From NCBI GenBank assembly GCA_028681035.1, contig JAQUJJ010000034.1, positions 1 to 30,471 on the forward strand: a stretch of DNA of 30,471 nucleotides, in the 5' to 3' direction. Below are positions 14,451 through 23,236 of this stretch, piece by piece; positions within the stretch are counted from its first letter, which is position 1; every line of letters starts with the position of its first letter. Source of the DNA: Candidatus Cloacimonadota bacterium. GTDB taxonomy: Bacteria > Cloacimonadota > Cloacimonadia > Cloacimonadales > Cloacimonadaceae. The notes beneath the pieces are model-generated. The model saw only the letters and a program-made list of their open reading frames with translations. It ran no database searches and was not told where the DNA came from. A program made the translations under genes and the position numbers.

Positions 14451-17400
14451 ATGTTAGAAAGATTATTAAAGAAACTGTTTGGCGATAAATCCAGCCAGGA
14501 ACTTAAAATATATGAACCCGTAGTCCGCGAGATTGCTCAGATTTATGATGGTTTAGCTAAGTATTCTGATGAGCAGATTAGAGATAGAATTATTGAAATT
14601 AAGCAAGAAATAGCAGCCAAGCTAAGCCCGCTTCGTGATGAGCTGGAAGAGCAACAGAAGAACTATCGAGAAGTGAACGAAGATAGCGAACGCAGCCGCA
14701 TAGATAAGCGCATAGACGAAACTCGTAAAGAGCTTAAGAAACTTACTAAAGAAACACTGGATTCATATCTGCCGGAGGTGTTTGCCATCGTTAAAGATAC
14801 TTACCGCAGGATGATGGGGCAGAGCTTTATGGTTCGCGAGCATGAGCAGGAATGGAACATGGTTCCTTTCGATGTTCAGTTAATAGGCGGTATGGCTCTG
14901 CATGATGGCAAGATTGCGGAAATGGCTACCGGTGAAGGTAAAACCCTGGTCGCCACTTTGCCGCTGTTCCTGAATGCTTTGGTAGGACGTGGAGCGCATC
15001 TGGTAACTGTGAACGATTATCTTGCCAGCCGTGATGCCGAGTGGATGTCACCTCTTTTCAGCTTTCATGGTATGACAGTAGGCTGTATTACCACAGGTAT
15101 GGATTTTGCCGGACGTAAAGCTGCTTATTCTTGCGACGTTACCTATGGCATGAACAGTGAATTTGGTTTCGACTATCTGCGTGATAACATGGCGGTTTCA
15201 AGAGAACAGCTTGTACAGCGTGATTTCTATTATGCCATTGTGGACGAAGTGGATAGTATATTGGTGGACGAAGCCAGAACCCCGCTTATTATCAGTGGAC
15301 CAATTGCTCAGGATAAGAACTTCTATCACGAGCTACGACCCTTTATAGCGCAGCTTGTGCAAAGCCAGAATGCCCTTGCCCAAAGGCATCTAACCGAGAT
15401 AAAAGACGATTTGAGGGAAGATAATCCCAATCCGGATAACCAACGTTTGGCTCGTAACCTGCTGATGGTGAAAAGAGCGACTCCGCATAACAAGGCTTTT
15501 CAAAAGCTGATGCAGGATGGCGACCTGAAGAAGATGGTAAACGACATCGAAGGTATTTACTTGCGTGATAAAAACATGCACGAGCTGGATGAGAACCTCT
15601 TTTTTGTGGTGGAAGAACGCCATAACAGCGTTGACCTTTGCGATAAAGGACGTGAGCTACTTTCCAAACGTGAGACAGACCTTTTCATCGTGCTGAGCCT
15701 AGATGAGATGCTGATGGAAGTTGACCAGAATGAAACTCTGTCCGATGCTGAGAAGCTGAAACATAAAGAAGAAGTTACCAATAAGTTCATGGATAAAAGC
15801 GAGAAGCTGCATAACATAAGCCAATTGCTGCGTGCTTTCACGATGTTCGAAAACGACCAGGAATATGTGGTTATAGATAATAAAGTGATTATCGTGGATG
15901 AATTCACCGGACGCCAGATGCCGGGCAGAAGGTTCTCAGACGGCTTGCATCAGGCTTTGGAAGCCAAGGAAAACGTGGAGATTGAGGCAGGAACTCAAAC
16001 CTTTGCCACTATTACCCTGCAAAATTACTTTCGTATGTTCGAGAAACTGGCGGGTATGACAGGTACTGCGGTTACCGAAGAATCTGAATTCATGGAGATT
16101 TACAAGCTGCCAGTGATGGTTATTCCCACAAATGTACCAATTACTCGCATAGATCACGACGACATGATTTACCTTAGTAAAAACGATAAATACCAAGCCA
16201 TTATAAATGAGATAAGCTATTGGTATGAGCGCAAGAAACCTGTGCTGGTAGGTACCGTCAGTGTGGAAGTTTCGGAGATTATATCCCGCTTGCTGAAACG
16301 CAAAGGCATAGCACATAATGTGCTGAACGCTCGCCAACACCAGCGTGAAGCAGAGATTATTACCGGAGCAGGGCAGCCCGGTGCTGTAACCATTGCTACC
16401 AACATGGCGGGACGTGGAACAGATATTAAGCTCGGCAAGGGCGTGGTTCAAGGCACTTCCGAAAGCTATCACAACACTTCTAATGCCTTAACCGAAGAGT
16501 TTCCCTGGGGCTTACCTCTGGATGGATTGCACGTTATCGGCAGCGAAAGGCATGAAAGCAGGCGTATTGACCGTCAATTGCGGGGACGTGCAGGACGTCA
16601 GGGCGATCCCGGTACATCTCGATTCTTCCTCTCTTTGGAAGATGACCTGATGCGCTTGTTTGGTTCCGACCGTATTGCGCCCATGATGATGAAACTGGGG
16701 CTGAAATCCGGCGATTCCATCCGCCATCCTTGGATGACCAATGCAGTGGGAAAAGCTCAGAAACGTGTGGAAGAACATAACTTTGAAATACGCAAGAACC
16801 TGATTAAGTACGATGAGGTAATGAACCAGCAGCGTGAGGTTATCTATTCCTATCGTCGCAGAGTGCTGAAAGGCTATGACCTTAAGGCTGAGATATTGGA
16901 CATGATAACCGAGACCATAGAGAATGTGGTGGATAGTATCATTCCTGCCAACAGTTATCCTGAGGATTGGAATCTGGAGCGTATATGCCAATGGTTTAAG
17001 AGTAGCCTCAATCTTGGTATAAACCCAAGTGATTTGGAAAGCGACCACTTAAATAAAGACCTGTTGCTAAACACCTTAATCGATTTTGCCATGCAGGCTT
17101 ATGAACACAAGGAAAGCCAGATTGGTGCCGAGCAATTGCGTAACATTGAACGCCGTGCTTTGCTGGAAGTGGTGGATGACGAATGGCGGGATCACCTGCA
17201 TGAAATGGACTTGCTGAAGGATGGAGTGCATCTGCGCTCCTACGCAAATAAAGACCCCCTTATTGAGTACAAAAAAGAGAGCTATGAACTGTTCCAAAAC
17301 CTGATTGGCAGGATTCAGGAAAGCGTTACCCGTAAGGTATATACCACTTACATTCTGTCTCAGGCGCAGATGGAAAATATGCTAAAGAATGCTAACCTCA

Positions 17401-17621
17401 GTCATGAGGATATGAGTGCTTTCCTGCATGCCCAAGAACAGGCGCAGGTGCAGCAGTTTAACCAAAACATGAGTGCACCGCCACAGTTTAATAACTCTCC
17501 TGAAGAAAAACTGCGTCCCGTACGGGTTGCAGCTAAAGTAGGGCGTAATGATCCCTGTCCTTGTGGCAGTGGTAAGAAATATAAGAAATGCTGTGGACAG
17601 CATGAAGAAAGCGAATTGTAG
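14451..17621 (+). CDS. secA: Preprotein translocase ATPase SecA
   Basis: This 1056-residue motor of the Sec translocon uses ATP to push unfolded preproteins through SecYEG. Walker A is MATGEGKT (158-165). The Walker B region is VDEVDSILVDEARTP (about 264-278). The preprotein-binding domain, the second nucleotide-binding domain (TNMAGRGTDIKLG, GRAGRQGDPG) and the helical scaffold (WRDHLHEMDLLKDGVHLR) all follow in order. The end is a zinc-binding SEC-C motif, CPCGSGKKYKKCC. It exceeds E. coli SecA (901) mainly through a charged helical insertion at about 60-105 and another in the preprotein region, as in FCB bacteria. AAGGA precedes the ATG. It is first of three + genes. Confidence 0.97.
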   Translation: MLERLLKKLFGDKSSQELKIYEPVVREIAQIYDGLAKYSDEQIRDRIIEIKQEIAAKLSPLRDELEEQQKNYREVNEDSERSRIDKRIDETRKELKKLTKETLDSYLPEVFAIVKDTYRRMMGQSFMVREHEQEWNMVPFDVQLIGGMALHDGKIAEMATGEGKTLVATLPLFLNALVGRGAHLVTVNDYLASRDAEWMSPLFSFHGMTVGCITTGMDFAGRKAAYSCDVTYGMNSEFGFDYLRDNMAVSREQLVQRDFYYAIVDEVDSILVDEARTPLIISGPIAQDKNFYHELRPFIAQLVQSQNALAQRHLTEIKDDLREDNPNPDNQRLARNLLMVKRATPHNKAFQKLMQDGDLKKMVNDIEGIYLRDKNMHELDENLFFVVEERHNSVDLCDKGRELLSKRETDLFIVLSLDEMLMEVDQNETLSDAEKLKHKEEVTNKFMDKSEKLHNISQLLRAFTMFENDQEYVVIDNKVIIVDEFTGRQMPGRRFSDGLHQALEAKENVEIEAGTQTFATITLQNYFRMFEKLAGMTGTAVTEESEFMEIYKLPVMVIPTNVPITRIDHDDMIYLSKNDKYQAIINEISYWYERKKPVLVGTVSVEVSEIISRLLKRKGIAHNVLNARQHQREAEIITGAGQPGAVTIATNMAGRGTDIKLGKGVVQGTSESYHNTSNALTEEFPWGLPLDGLHVIGSERHESRRIDRQLRGRAGRQGDPGTSRFFLSLEDDLMRLFGSDRIAPMMMKLGLKSGDSIRHPWMTNAVGKAQKRVEEHNFEIRKNLIKYDEVMNQQREVIYSYRRRVLKGYDLKAEILDMITETIENVVDSIIPANSYPEDWNLERICQWFKSSLNLGINPSDLESDHLNKDLLLNTLIDFAMQAYEHKESQIGAEQLRNIERRALLEVVDDEWRDHLHEMDLLKDGVHLRSYANKDPLIEYKKESYELFQNLIGRIQESVTRKVYTTYILSQAQMENMLKNANLSHEDMSAFLHAQEQAQVQQFNQNMSAPPQFNNSPEEKLRPVRVAAKVGRNDPCPCGSGKKYKKCCGQHEESEL

Positions 17622-17678
17622 CGTAGGACTCCGATGCTACGGAAGTGCTTGTGTGTAGCGTAGGACGCCGTTCCTGCG
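17617..17678 (+). repeat. Short interspersed repeat, two copies after secA
   Basis: TGTAGCGTAGGACTCCG (17617-17633, overlapping the secA stop codon) and TGTAGCGTAGGACGCCG plus TTCCTGCG (17654-17678). A third, diverged copy lies at 21468-21492. The first copy is followed by GCTAC, which can pair with its GTAGC. Confidence 0.7.
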
Positions 17679-17763
17679 AGCGTAATAAACATAATGCATA
17701 GATATAGTTCAGCAGTATTAGATAAGCTGCTCTACATAAAAAAGACATTTAAGGATATATGAT

Positions 17764-19983
17764 ATGGCAAAAGGACTAATTATCGTGGAATCTCCTGCAA
17801 AAGCAGGCACCATCAGCAAGTTTCTGAAGAACCAGTTTAGCGTTAAAGCTTCCATGGGGCACATACGAGATTTACCTCAGCACAAGCTTGGCGTGGACGT
17901 GGAAAACGATTTCAAGCCCACTTACGAGATAGATAAAAAGAAGAGCAAGATAATAAGCGAACTGCGCGAAGCTGCTAAGAGCGCAGACGCTATTTATCTG
18001 GCGAGTGACCATGACCGCGAAGGGGAAGCCATTGCCTGGCACTTGAAGGAAGCACTTACTAAGGAGCTTAAAGATAAGCCTGTTTACCGCATTGTTTTTA
18101 ACGAAATTACCTCCAAAGCGATTAACTCTGCCATAGAAAACCCAGGCACCCTAGATATTCCCAAGGTGGACGCCCAACAAGCCCGTAGGATATTAGACCG
18201 TATTGTGGGCTACAGCGTAAGCCCCTTGCTGTGGAAAGTGATTGCCAAAGACCTTTCAGCAGGGCGGGTTCAGTCCGTTGCATTGCGGATTATCTGCGAG
18301 CGTGAAGCTGAGATTCAGGCTTTTATCCCCAAAGAGTTCTGGAAGATACAAGCGGATTTCTGGCGGGATAAGCTAGCCAAGTTCTCTGCCTCGCTGGATA
18401 AATATGACGGCAAGAAGCTGGAAATTGCCGACGAGAAAACTGCCTTAGAGCTTGTTGAATCTATTAAAACAGAAACCGCCGTGTTGTCTGAAATAAAGCG
18501 CACTAACCGCAATGTGGAACCGCCACCACCCTTTATTACCAGTACCTTGCAGCAAGAAGCCTCCAAAATCCTAGGGTTTCAGGCGCAACGCACTATGAGC
18601 ATTGCCCAAGCCTTGTATGAAGGCATAGATGTGGGCGGAGAAAGCACTGGGCTTATCACCTACATGAGAACAGATTCCACCCGCATAGCAGAAGAAGCTG
18701 TGGCAAGCTGCCAAAGCCTGATTAAAGAACGTTTTGGTGCTGAACTTGTTAATGGTAGCACCCGCGTTTATAAGAACAAGCAAAGTGCGCAGGATGCGCA
18801 TGAAGCCATCCGTCCCACCGATCCCTTCCGCACTCCTGAAAGTCTGGAAGGCAAGCTTAGCAAAGAACAGCAAAAGCTATACGCCCTTATCTGGCAACGC
18901 TTTATTGCCACGCAAATGAAGCCTGTTAAGGTGTTGGCAACCTCTGCAAAGATAGAGCTTGGTAAGGCACAGTTCAGTGCCACTGGTAACCAGATAACCG
19001 AAGAAGGTTTCCTGAAAGCCTATCGCCACGTTAACATTCCTTTAGGGGAGAAGATACACCCGGATTACAGCAAGGCTGATGCCCTTGAGCATAGTGACCT
19101 GCTTTCCAGCCAGCATTTTACCACGCCTCCATCTCGCTATACTGAAGCATCGCTAATTAAAGAGCTGGAAGCCAAAGGGATAGGACGCCCCTCCACATAC
19201 GCCAGCATTATTAGCACAATACGCAACCGCAAGTACGTAAGCATGGAAAAGAAAGCCTTCCTTCCCTCTCCTTTAGGCAACGATGTAAACCGCTTTTTAG
19301 TGGAGAACTTCGATAGTATCTTTAACGTGAAATTCACCGCCGAAATGGAAGATAAGCTGGACGAGGTGGAATACAGCCACATTGTCTGGACAGATTTGGT
19401 GCGTACGTATTACGACCAATTGCAAGCACTTATCACCAAAGTGGATGTGAAGAAAGAGAAAAGTAGCTTTGTTCAAGACAGTGGGCTTATGTGCGATGTC
19501 TGCAAAATCGGCAGCATGGTAATCAAGCGTAGCAAAGGCGGCGAGTTCCTTTCCTGCAACCGCTATCCCGAATGCAAGAACAGCAAAAGTTTCAAGCGTG
19601 ACGAAGCAGGCATTATAGTAATCATCGTCCCCACTACTTTAGATGAGAAATGCCCTACTTGCGGCAACCCCTTGATCATGCGTACTGGCAAGTTTGGCGA
19701 ATTCATCGCTTGTTCCACTTACCCAAAGTGTAAATTTGCCCGTCCCAAAACTATCGGCGTTACCTGTCCCGAGTGTGGAACTGGAGAGCTGACTTCCCGT
19801 AAAAGCAAGACAGGACGTGCCTTCTATTCCTGCAATCGCTACCCGGATTGTAAGTTCATCACCAACGATAAACCCTTGCCGATTCCCTGCCCAAGCTGTG
19901 GCAATCCTTACATTGTGGAGAAGTATAGTCGCGACAGGGGAACTTACAAAATATGCCCCAAATGTAAAACCGAAATGGAATAA
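17764..19983 (+). CDS. topA: DNA topoisomerase I (type IA)
   Basis: This 739-residue enzyme relaxes negative supercoils through a single-strand break. The TOPRIM domain (1-115) has Glu9 (IVESPAKA) and the Asp82/Asp84/Glu86 cluster (SDHDREGEA). The active-site tyrosine is Tyr300 in GLITYMRTDSTR. The gate domain continues with the conserved PEGIGRPSTYA-like stretch (EAKGIGRPSTYASI). The C-terminus has four four-cysteine zinc modules at about 577-604, 629-656, 668-697 and 708-735, which help bind single-stranded DNA. All catalytic residues are present. It follows secA by 142 bases with AAGGA at 8 bases from the ATG, and is 3 bases from the permease gene, with which it is surely cotranscribed. 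Confidence 0.97.
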   Translation: MAKGLIIVESPAKAGTISKFLKNQFSVKASMGHIRDLPQHKLGVDVENDFKPTYEIDKKKSKIISELREAAKSADAIYLASDHDREGEAIAWHLKEALTKELKDKPVYRIVFNEITSKAINSAIENPGTLDIPKVDAQQARRILDRIVGYSVSPLLWKVIAKDLSAGRVQSVALRIICEREAEIQAFIPKEFWKIQADFWRDKLAKFSASLDKYDGKKLEIADEKTALELVESIKTETAVLSEIKRTNRNVEPPPPFITSTLQQEASKILGFQAQRTMSIAQALYEGIDVGGESTGLITYMRTDSTRIAEEAVASCQSLIKERFGAELVNGSTRVYKNKQSAQDAHEAIRPTDPFRTPESLEGKLSKEQQKLYALIWQRFIATQMKPVKVLATSAKIELGKAQFSATGNQITEEGFLKAYRHVNIPLGEKIHPDYSKADALEHSDLLSSQHFTTPPSRYTEASLIKELEAKGIGRPSTYASIISTIRNRKYVSMEKKAFLPSPLGNDVNRFLVENFDSIFNVKFTAEMEDKLDEVEYSHIVWTDLVRTYYDQLQALITKVDVKKEKSSFVQDSGLMCDVCKIGSMVIKRSKGGEFLSCNRYPECKNSKSFKRDEAGIIVIIVPTTLDEKCPTCGNPLIMRTGKFGEFIACSTYPKCKFARPKTIGVTCPECGTGELTSRKSKTGRAFYSCNRYPDCKFITNDKPLPIPCPSCGNPYIVEKYSRDRGTYKICPKCKTEME

Positions 19984-19986
19984 TAC

Positions 19987-21258
19987 ATGCACTTTCGTGA
20001 TGGTGTCCATAGTGCCCTGCAAAGCATCTTAAACCATAAGCTGCGGTCACTGTTGACCCTTACTGGTATTGTTATCGGGGTGCTGGCGGTGGTTACCATG
20101 TTTTCCTCTGTTTATGCCCTTAAAGCTCTAATCAAGAATAACATGGAAGGCATGGGCTGGAACTATTCGCTTATTATTACTCCTGGTGGCGAAAGTTATG
20201 CACAGAGTAACCTAAGTGCAAAAGACGGCATTAGGCGGGCAAAGCAAAGTATTCCAAATCTTAACTACGACGATTTTATTGCCCTGAGAGATAATCTGAA
20301 ACTGAAAAGCATCTACGGGATGATAGAATCCAGCAGCCTCGTCCGCATCGGCAACAAAACCCGCAATATGCGTCTGCGTGCCACTAATACAGAGTATTTC
20401 ATCAACAAAACCTATAAGATTGGCAAGGGACGCTACTTTAACGAGTATGAGAACGAAAACAACATGGCAGTTGCCGTACTTGGTTATCATTTTGCCGAAG
20501 AGTATTTCCCGGGGAAGAACCCTGTGGGAGAGTATCTTACCTTGGGTGCAAACCGCTTTAGGATTGTGGGTGTATTGGCTTCCGATGCCCTTTCCAGTGG
20601 CAACGGCATGAACTTTAACACCTGGGAACGCAAGGAAGACCTGAAGGCTGTGTATGTGCCATTGAAGTACGGTGCGCGCTATCTGGGTACAGGTGGCACT
20701 CTGCATCAGATATACTTACAAGCGGCGTCCGAAGCTGCTTATAGCACTCTGAAAAAGGAAGCACGCCAGTTACTGCTTTCCCGCCATAATATGTATCCCA
20801 ATTTTAGCTTCATGGATGTGGGTGATTTCCTGCTCTCGATTACCGATGAGATAAACAAATTCATGAAGAAATGGAATATCACCCTTATTGCCATTGCCTC
20901 TATATCGCTGATTGTAGGTGGGATAGGCTTGTTTAGCACTTTATTGATTTCCATTCAGGAACGGATGAGTGAAATCGGGATTCGTAAGAGTATCGGCGCT
21001 ACAGAAACCGATATCTTCTTTTATTTCATTTTTGAAGCAGTAGCACTGGCTTTCTGTGGGGCTGTTACAGGCGTGATGCTGGCATGGCTGTTGATTACTA
21101 TTATTGCCAAGGCGATTCATTTCCCGCTGTTTCTACCCATGCAGGGTGTGGCGGTGGGACTCTCCTTTTCTTTGCTTATCGGTTTTGCCTCAGGCATTTA
21201 CCCCGCCTTGAAAGCAGCGAGTATTGACCCCATCCAAGCCATCTATTACCGAGAATAA
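19987..21258 (+). CDS. FtsX/MacB-family ABC transporter permease
   Basis: This 423-residue membrane protein has the MacB plan: one N-terminal transmembrane helix (about 22-45, after LNHKLRSLLTLTGI), a large periplasmic domain (50-295) and three C-terminal helices (about 298-322, 343-370, 388-412). The cytoplasmic loop RMSEIGIRKSIGAT, typical of this family, couples to the ATPase. Such permeases work in mechanotransmission or in export of lipoproteins, peptides or drugs. No ATPase gene is adjacent, and the only nearby membrane-fusion adaptor is at 27449-28621 on the opposite strand. It starts 3 bases after topA, so its expression is tied to a housekeeping gene. Confidence 0.88.
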   Translation: MHFRDGVHSALQSILNHKLRSLLTLTGIVIGVLAVVTMFSSVYALKALIKNNMEGMGWNYSLIITPGGESYAQSNLSAKDGIRRAKQSIPNLNYDDFIALRDNLKLKSIYGMIESSSLVRIGNKTRNMRLRATNTEYFINKTYKIGKGRYFNEYENENNMAVAVLGYHFAEEYFPGKNPVGEYLTLGANRFRIVGVLASDALSSGNGMNFNTWERKEDLKAVYVPLKYGARYLGTGGTLHQIYLQAASEAAYSTLKKEARQLLLSRHNMYPNFSFMDVGDFLLSITDEINKFMKKWNITLIAIASISLIVGGIGLFSTLLISIQERMSEIGIRKSIGATETDIFFYFIFEAVALAFCGAVTGVMLAWLLITIIAKAIHFPLFLPMQGVAVGLSFSLLIGFASGIYPALKAASIDPIQAIYYRE

Positions 21259-21315
21259 CTAAAGCATGGGGCGGTAAACTAAGATTTACCACAGTATCTA
21301 GAAGGATACTTTCAA

Positions 21316-21353
21316 GACAGCTCCGCTGTCCCTGCCAATTCGGAGATTGGCAG
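21316..21353. repeat. Two adjacent perfect hairpins
   Basis: GACAGC-tcc-GCTGTC (21316-21330) and CTGCCAAT-N6-ATTGGCAG (21332-21353) abut with one base between. The T-run needed for a terminator is absent. They are possibly a REP-like element. Confidence 0.6.
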
Positions 21354-21422
21354 CCCAATACTGATTGCCTGCTTATCCAATGCCGATCAGAACCAATACT
21401 GAAGCGGTGTTGAACGGGTGTT

Positions 21423-21452
21423 ATCCCGATGAGATCCCGATCGGATCCCGAT
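21423..21452 (+). repeat. Three ATCCCGAT copies at 11 bp period
   Basis: Copies at 21423, 21434 and 21445. The 11 bp spacing is one helical turn, so all copies lie on one DNA face; a protein-binding role is only a possibility. Confidence 0.6.
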
Positions 21453-21467
21453 GAACCCCCTTTCGGC

Positions 21468-21492
21468 TGTAGCGCAAGACGCCGAACCTGCG
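21468..21492 (+). repeat. Third copy of the GTAGCG...CCTGCG short repeat
   Basis: TGTAGCGCAAGACGCCG followed by AACCTGCG. Compared with 17654-17678 it differs at four positions (GT to CA change, AA for TT, GG to AG). Confidence 0.65.
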
Positions 21493-21613
21493 TAACAAAG
21501 AAGAAGAAAAATACCTGATTAAGACCATTGAATAACTGGTAACGCCGGATGAGCCAGCGTTACGTTTCTGTGCAACAGTCTCTGATTATACGTGTCATCA
21601 ATGTTTGGAGTGT

Positions 21614-21653
21614 AAAAAAGAAGCCGTATCTGCTTGGCAAACACGGCTTTGTT
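21614..21653 (-). terminator. Intrinsic terminator after the phosphofructokinase gene
   Basis: AAGCCGT (21621-21627) pairs with ACGGCTT (21643-21649). On the minus strand the stem is followed by CTTTTTT, about 25 bases after the pfkA stop. On the plus strand it is followed by TGTTTT, so it may stop transcription from both sides. Confidence 0.75.
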
Positions 21654-21674
21654 TTAGAAATAGCTATGTACTTA

Positions 21675-22772
21675 CTAATCTCCCAGCGATATCCCTAAGC
21701 CACGGGCAGTATTAACTATGTCCGAAGCGGTATCCACGAGATTATATTCTTTAATGGCATCTATAATCGGGACTGATACGATATTGGGATGGCGGTAGGC
21801 TACCATTTGTCCCCATTGCTGCTGCATCACCATTTCAAAGGCTTTCACGCCGAATTGAGAAGCCAGAATGCGATCGAAGGCACAGGGTGTGCCTCCACGC
21901 TGCAGATGACCAAGGATTGTTTCCCTAATCTCGATGCTGCAACCGGCATCCTTCAATTCCTGAGAAAGGCGAAGTCCTGCTCCTCCCAATTGTATTTTCA
22001 TGGCACCTGGTTCAGCGTTCTCATTAAAGGACATACTTCCATCTATGGGCATTGCACCTTCGGCAATAACGATGTTGGCAAAACCTTTGCCACTATCAAT
22101 ACGCTGATTTAAGGACTGCATCACTTTGTTAATATCGTAGGGAATCTCCGGAATAAGGCAAACTTCAGCACCGCCGGCAATAGAAGCATGCAAGGCAATC
22201 CAGCCGGCATAGCGTCCCATCACTTCCAGAATGAGAACACGATGATGGCTAGCAGCGGTGGTAACAAGCTTATCCACGGCGTCTGTAGCGGTATCCACAG
22301 CAGTCTGAAACCCGAAAGTAAAATCAGTAAGAGAAAGGTCGTTATCTATGGTTTTAGGTACCCCCACAATGGGGCAACCCAGCTCAAACAAGCTTTGGGA
22401 AATGCGCTGTGAGCCGTCCCCACCAATGTTAATAACGGCATCGATATTTTGATATCGCAGGCGATCCATGAAATCCTGAGAGCGATCAACGGTAGTCCAG
22501 CTACCATCTTGGTTCTTAACAGGCCAGGCAAAGGGTCCGCCTTTGTTGGTAGTGCCAATAATAGTCCCACCCTGCACATGAATACCTGCTACTTTTTCGG
22601 GGGTAAGTTCCACCAAGTGCATGGGATCGCGCAGTAAACCATCAAAGGCATCAATACTGCCCAGTATTTCCCAATTATGCTCTTGTGAAGCACGTTTTAC
22701 AATTGCTCTAATAACAGCGTTTAATCCGGGGCAGTCTCCGCCACCGGTTGCGACAAGCACTCTTTTCTTCAT
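21675..22772 (-). CDS. pfkA: 6-phosphofructokinase with mixed ATP/PPi signature
   Basis: This 365-residue enzyme phosphorylates fructose 6-phosphate in glycolysis. The motifs are GGGDCPGLNAV (10-20), IGGDGSQ (116-122), PKTIDND (139-145, catalytic Asp143), EVMGRYAGW (183-191) and the late ETILGHLQRGGTP substrate segment. Position 120 is glycine, as in ATP enzymes. Position 140 is lysine, as in pyrophosphate enzymes, where ATP enzymes have glycine. This Gly/Lys pairing occurs in the group III PFKs, where both donors have been reported, so the phosphoryl donor cannot be read from the sequence. It is the last gene of the minus operon, 42 bases after the GNAT gene, and is closed by a terminator. 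Confidence 0.93.
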   Translation of the reverse strand: MKKRVLVATGGGDCPGLNAVIRAIVKRASQEHNWEILGSIDAFDGLLRDPMHLVELTPEKVAGIHVQGGTIIGTTNKGGPFAWPVKNQDGSWTTVDRSQDFMDRLRYQNIDAVINIGGDGSQRISQSLFELGCPIVGVPKTIDNDLSLTDFTFGFQTAVDTATDAVDKLVTTAASHHRVLILEVMGRYAGWIALHASIAGGAEVCLIPEIPYDINKVMQSLNQRIDSGKGFANIVIAEGAMPIDGSMSFNENAEPGAMKIQLGGAGLRLSQELKDAGCSIEIRETILGHLQRGGTPCAFDRILASQFGVKAFEMVMQQQWGQMVAYRHPNIVSVPIIDAIKEYNLVDTASDIVNTARGLGISLGD

Positions 22773-22814
22773 AAGCTCTCCCAGTTTTGAGTTACAGACA
22801 CAAAAGTTTGCCTG

Positions 22815-23234
22815 CTAATTCCTCTTAATCATTACAATGTAACCATTAAGCTCAGTGAAGCCACATTTTTGGTATAAATGAAGGGCAGCGGGATTGTCTG
22901 CATGCACTTCCAGCTTCGCCTGATAGCCCAATTTCTTTGCGATGGATAGTGCCTCTTCTACCAATGAAGCACCAATACCTGTGTTTTGTAGGTTTGGCTG
23001 CACCGCCATATGATGGATGTATAACCTGCGGAAATCGTGAGTAAGCCAAGCACTGCCTTGAAGAACGTCTTGTGAGATTGACACCAGCATTAGCCCACCA
23101 TGCTCAAGGCTATACTCCACGGCTTCAAAGCTATCGTTACGCTCGGGGTTGCTGATACCGGTGCTAAGCCACAGCTCTATTAAATCACTGTATAGCTTTG
23201 GGTTGAGCTTGGTGATATGGCGGATGTTAGACAT
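22815..23234 (-). CDS. GNAT-family N-acetyltransferase
   Basis: This 139-residue protein has one GNAT fold. The strand LYIHHMAVQP (71-80) is followed by the acetyl-CoA pyrophosphate loop NLQNTGIGASLVEEA (81-95). LEVHADNPAALHLYQKCGF (108-126) contains the usual Asn114 and Tyr121. It would transfer acetyl groups from acetyl-CoA to an amine; the substrate is not predictable and could be a small molecule, a peptide or a ribosomal protein. It starts 2 bases after the DUF4340 gene without a clear ribosome site, so translation is probably coupled. Its tie to the ABC genes may be only operonic. Confidence 0.88.
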   Translation of the reverse strand: MSNIRHITKLNPKLYSDLIELWLSTGISNPERNDSFEAVEYSLEHGGLMLVSISQDVLQGSAWLTHDFRRLYIHHMAVQPNLQNTGIGASLVEEALSIAKKLGYQAKLEVHADNPAALHLYQKCGFTELNGYIVMIKRN

Positions 23235-23236
23235 GA

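Larger units (their letters stand above)
21259..21674. other. Gene-free stretch between convergent operons, rich in small repeats
   Basis: No coding frame is convincing. It contains GGTAAA/TTTACC (21273-21290, a weak hairpin after the permease gene), two hairpins at 21316-21353 and three evenly spaced ATCCCGAT copies. A GTAGCG-family repeat, a GTAACGC/GCGTTAC hairpin (about 21539-21566) and the terminator of the minus-strand operon complete it. Confidence 0.7.

Noticed and set aside
15936..16472. Minus-strand 178-residue frame inside secA (and a similar one at 16512-17048)
   Set aside because: These are antisense shadows of secA; they have no domain, and the composition follows the secA codons.
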